Assembly: GCA_017475845.1 (NCBI GenBank)
Contig: JAFVEU010000058.1
Location: 1-9,261, forward strand
DNA length: 9,261 nt
Reading direction: 5' to 3'
From: Lachnospiraceae bacterium
GTDB taxonomy: Bacteria > Bacillota > Clostridia > Lachnospirales > Lachnospiraceae
Shown here piece by piece: positions 7,327 to 9,261 of this stretch. The notes below the pieces were generated by a model. It ran no database searches. It worked only from the letters and a program-made list of their open reading frames with translations, and was not told the DNA's origin. Position numbers and translations under genes: made by a program. How positions within the stretch are numbered: the first letter of the stretch is position 1; every line of letters starts with the position of its first letter.

Positions 7327-7355
7327 ATTATAGTATGATATTATAGTAAACGCAA
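7327..7355 (-). promoter_or_regulatory. Sigma-A-type promoter of the Nudix-transporter operon
   Basis: On the minus strand, TTGCGT (7350-7355) and TATAAT (7327-7332) are separated by exactly 17 bases. Transcription would begin near 7320, giving a leader of about 30 bases before ATG 7288. A second TATAAT lies upstream at 7340-7345, inside the spacer, as part of a short direct repeat (ATTATAGTA at 7327-7335 and 7340-7348). Confidence 0.65.
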
Positions 7356-7402
7356 TAAAAAGAGAGCCCGGAAATAAAATGCCATGAGTCTGAAAAATGT
7401 AC

Positions 7403-7407
7403 AGGAG
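7403..7407 (+). promoter_or_regulatory. Ribosome binding site of the lipoprotein gene
   Basis: AGGAG lies 5 bases before ATG 7413. The next codons (MKKRS) begin a normal lipoprotein signal peptide, which supports this start. No clear plus-strand promoter was found upstream; a TTGCAC (7314-7319) with TATTAT (7339-7344) at a 19-base spacing is only a weak possibility. Confidence 0.6.
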
Positions 7408-7412
7408 CCGAA

Positions 7413-8012
7413 ATGAAAAAAAGATCCGCAAAACCCGCAGCCGGAGTGCTGGCACTTCTCATCACGATCCTCTGTCTCAGTCTTACGGGCTGCAGCGAAA
7501 TATGGGACATCACGGAAAGCATACTGACGGCGGCGGAAGAAAATGCTGAAAATGAGCATGAGGAGGCAGCCCCGGAGGAGTATGCCGAAAACGAGCCTGA
7601 GGAAGCAGCCCCGGAGGAGTATGCCGAAAATGAGTCTGAGAAGGCGATCCCGGAGGAGGGCACTGAGTTAAGCCGTGAAGAAGCATCGGAAGAAGCGGGA
7701 AGCACTCAGGAAGAGGCTTCCCCGGTTAATGATGCCGTAAAGGAAGGCCTCCGTTTCAGGAACAAAAAGCTCCTTGACCAGCACTATGAAAAGCACGGCC
7801 GGGAGATGGGATTTTCTTCCGCGAAGGAGTATGAAAAAGCGGCCGCAAAAGTCCCTGCCAATGAAAAGGCCCTTCATAAGATCGAGGCCGAGGATGGGGA
7901 CGACGTATATTATGTGGAGGAGAGCAACGAATTCGTGGTGGTATCAAGGGACGGATATATCCGTACCTATTTTGAACCGGACAGCGGAAAGAAGTATTTC
8001 GACAGGCAGTAG
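7413..8012 (+). CDS. Lipoprotein with acidic repeat linker and BECR/RNase-toxin-like C-terminal domain
   Basis: This 199-residue protein has a signal peptide with a basic start (MKKRSAK), a hydrophobic core at about 10-24 and lipobox LTGC, so Cys27 should be lipidated and the protein anchored outside the membrane. Residues about 40-105 are a Glu/Ala/Pro-rich acidic linker with three 13-residue repeats at 45-83. The C-terminal 90 residues (about 110-199) contain LLDQHYEKHGREMGF (His124, His128), a KEYEKAA helix, EDGDDVYYVEE, NEFVVVSRDG and IRTYFEP, ending YFDRQ. From memory, this pattern resembles the C-terminal domains of Firmicute polymorphic toxins with a barnase/EndoU/colicin E5-D/RelE-like RNase fold; I cannot confirm this without a search. 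No small partner gene resembling an immunity protein is adjacent. It is divergent from the Nudix operon and 95 bases before iorA. Lipoprotein status is firm; nuclease-like ancestry is plausible and activity unproven. Confidence 0.8.
   Translation: MKKRSAKPAAGVLALLITILCLSLTGCSEIWDITESILTAAEENAENEHEEAAPEEYAENEPEEAAPEEYAENESEKAIPEEGTELSREEASEEAGSTQEEASPVNDAVKEGLRFRNKKLLDQHYEKHGREMGFSSAKEYEKAAAKVPANEKALHKIEAEDGDDVYYVEESNEFVVVSRDGYIRTYFEPDSGKKYFDRQ
7545..7661 (+). repeat. Three in-frame 39-bp tandem repeats in the lipoprotein linker
   Basis: Units 7545-7583, 7584-7622 and 7623-7661 encode AENEHEEAAPEEY, AENEPEEAAPEEY and AENESEKAIPEEG. Units 1 and 2 are nearly identical in DNA; unit 3 is more diverged. 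The length is a multiple of three, so copy-number change would lengthen or shorten the linker without breaking the frame. Confidence 0.9.
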
Positions 8013-8024
8013 GGAAAATACGGC

Positions 8025-8053
8025 TTTCATTAAATGTGCAAGTATGCTAAAAT
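8025..8053 (+). promoter_or_regulatory. Weak candidate promoter of iorA
   Basis: TTTCAT (8025-8030) and TAAAAT (8048-8053) are 17 bases apart in the 95-base gap before iorA. The -10 is good and the -35 matches only half of the consensus. Read-through from the lipoprotein gene is the alternative, since no terminator is seen between them. Confidence 0.3.
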
Positions 8054-8107
8054 AATCTGTTTGTGTAATAAGGATAATGACTTAAGGAAAGGCGGCAGGT
8101 ACAGAAG

Positions 8108-9261
8108 ATGAAACAGTTGATGCTGGGCAATGCAGCAGTTGCCAGAGGACTCTACGAAGCAGGAGTCTCTTTTGCTTCCAGCTATCCCGGAACCCCCAGT
8201 ACGGAGGTGACGGAGGAACTGGCAAAATATGATGAGGTATATTCCGAGTGGGCACCGAATGAAAAGGTGGCCATGGAGGCGGCTTTCGGAGCTTCCCTGG
8301 CGGGGAGGCGTTCCTTCTGTGCAATGAAGCACGTGGGACTCAATGTGGCTGCGGATCCCCTTTACACCATGTCCTATACGGGGATAAACGGCGGAATGGT
8401 GATAGTGGTGGCAGATGATGCGGGGATGCATTCCTCACAGAACGAGCAGGATTCCAGGCACCATGCCATCGCTTCCAAGGTTCCCATGCTGGAGCCCTCG
8501 GATTCGGATGAAGCATACAGGTTTGCAAAGCTGGCCTATGAGATCTCGGAGGAATTCGATACTCCGGTATTATTAAAGATGTGCACCAGGGTTGCCCATT
8601 CCCAGTCCGTTGTTGAAACGGGCGAGAGAGTTGTTCCGGAGAAAAAGGAATACGTAAAGGATATCCGTAAGTATGTGATGACTCCGGCAAACGCCATCAG
8701 AAAGCATCCGGTGGTGGAAGAGCGCACAAGGAAGCTTTCGGAGTACGGTTATGACAGTCCCCTGAACCGCACGGAAATGGCGGGAACGGAGCTCGGGATA
8801 ATAACCGATTCCACCAGCTATCAATACGTGAAGGAAGTATGCGGAGACAGTGTTTCCATACTGAAGATAGGACTTGTAAATCCTCTTCCCGACAGGCTCA
8901 TAAAGGAATTTGCCTCTAAGGTTCAAAGGATCGTGGTGGTGGAAGAACTGGATCCCGTGATCGAAGACCACTGCAAGGCTCTCGGGCTTAAGGTTTCGGG
9001 AAAGGATGTCCTGCCCATGACCGGAGAGTTTTCAAGGAACATAGTGGCTAAGGCGCTGGGCATAGAGGAACATAAGGGTGTGGCTCTGGAAGATCCCATG
9101 CCTCCCCGTCCGCCCGCAATGTGTCCCGGCTGTCCCCACAGGGGCCTGTTTTACGCCCTTACAAAGAATAAGTGCACGGTGCTTGGAGATATAGGCTGCT
9201 ACACCTTAGGTTCCGCACCGCCCTTAAACGCTGTGGATACCACCCTGTGCATGGGTGCTTC
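8108..9261 (+). CDS. iorA: Indolepyruvate:ferredoxin oxidoreductase alpha subunit, 3' truncated by window edge
   Basis: This cytoplasmic thiamine-diphosphate enzyme of anaerobes oxidatively decarboxylates aryl 2-oxo acids such as indolepyruvate to the acyl-CoA, passing electrons to ferredoxin, or runs in reverse for amino acid synthesis. 384 codons are visible, of roughly 580-620 usual. The N-terminus MKQLMLGNAAVARGLYEAG and YPGTPST at 26-32 are the family's opening pyrimidine-binding part. CPGCPHRG at 339-346 opens the second thiamine-binding region, followed by GDIGCYTLG at 360-368 and PPLNAVDTTLCMGA at the edge. The C-terminal ferredoxin-type iron-sulfur cluster domain expected in IorA lies beyond the window. 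ATG 8108 is chosen because the family starts at this point; AGG at 8097-8099 is a modest ribosome site. iorB would be expected downstream but cannot be seen. Confidence 0.95.
   Translation, partial: MKQLMLGNAAVARGLYEAGVSFASSYPGTPSTEVTEELAKYDEVYSEWAPNEKVAMEAAFGASLAGRRSFCAMKHVGLNVAADPLYTMSYTGINGGMVIVVADDAGMHSSQNEQDSRHHAIASKVPMLEPSDSDEAYRFAKLAYEISEEFDTPVLLKMCTRVAHSQSVVETGERVVPEKKEYVKDIRKYVMTPANAIRKHPVVEERTRKLSEYGYDSPLNRTEMAGTELGIITDSTSYQYVKEVCGDSVSILKIGLVNPLPDRLIKEFASKVQRIVVVEELDPVIEDHCKALGLKVSGKDVLPMTGEFSRNIVAKALGIEEHKGVALEDPMPPRPPAMCPGCPHRGLFYALTKNKCTVLGDIGCYTLGSAPPLNAVDTTLCMGA

Noticed and set aside
8030..8971. Several minus-strand frames antisense to iorA
   Set aside because: They overlap each other and the clear iorA coding frame, and none has a recognisable motif or ribosome site.

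Overview
The window looks like part of the chromosome of an anaerobic, low-to-mid-GC Gram-positive bacterium, most likely of the class Clostridia and perhaps Lachnospiraceae-like. This rests on the gene set (indolepyruvate:ferredoxin oxidoreductase, an 11-helix NSS transporter, a short-signal lipoprotein), strong AGGAGG-type ribosome binding sites, and the style of the proteins. It is an inference from family resemblance, with no rRNA or other marker present.

Positions 1-4049 are the 3' end of what appears to be an extracellular contractile injection system (eCIS, phage-tail-like particle) locus. The first gene enters from the left edge already open. Near its visible start it has a tyrosine- and glycine-rich stretch followed by an NCTTF cysteine motif, as in permuted NlpC/P60 or LRAT-like papain-fold domains found in eCIS-linked proteins, and then about 530 residues of unrecognised, mostly helical sequence. 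The second gene is a complete AAA+ ATPase with the N-terminal winged-helix signature and C-terminal ATPase module typical of the eCIS ATPase family (Afp15/Pvc15 type). Sheath, tube, baseplate and spike genes would lie to the left, outside the window.

A cysteine synthase gene (cysK, 4079-5011) follows only 29 bases after the ATPase stop. It ends in a 204-base convergent intergenic region that holds two copies of a 38-bp element with inverted-repeat ends. From the other side, on the minus strand, comes a two-gene operon: a Nudix hydrolase fused to a cysteine-rich CPCC domain, then an NSS-family sodium-coupled transporter. A good sigma-A-type promoter for this operon lies at 7327-7355.

Divergently from that promoter runs a lipoprotein gene (7413-8012). 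Its acidic linker is built of three 13-residue repeats, and its C-terminal domain resembles BECR-fold RNase toxin domains, with no recognisable immunity gene beside it. The window closes with the first 384 codons of iorA, the alpha subunit of indolepyruvate:ferredoxin oxidoreductase.

The most unusual content is the eCIS pair on the left, the lipoprotein with a toxin-like domain, the Nudix-CPCC fusion, and the paired 38-bp dyad repeats. The remaining genes look like ordinary metabolism, so the right edge of the eCIS locus probably lies close to position 4050.
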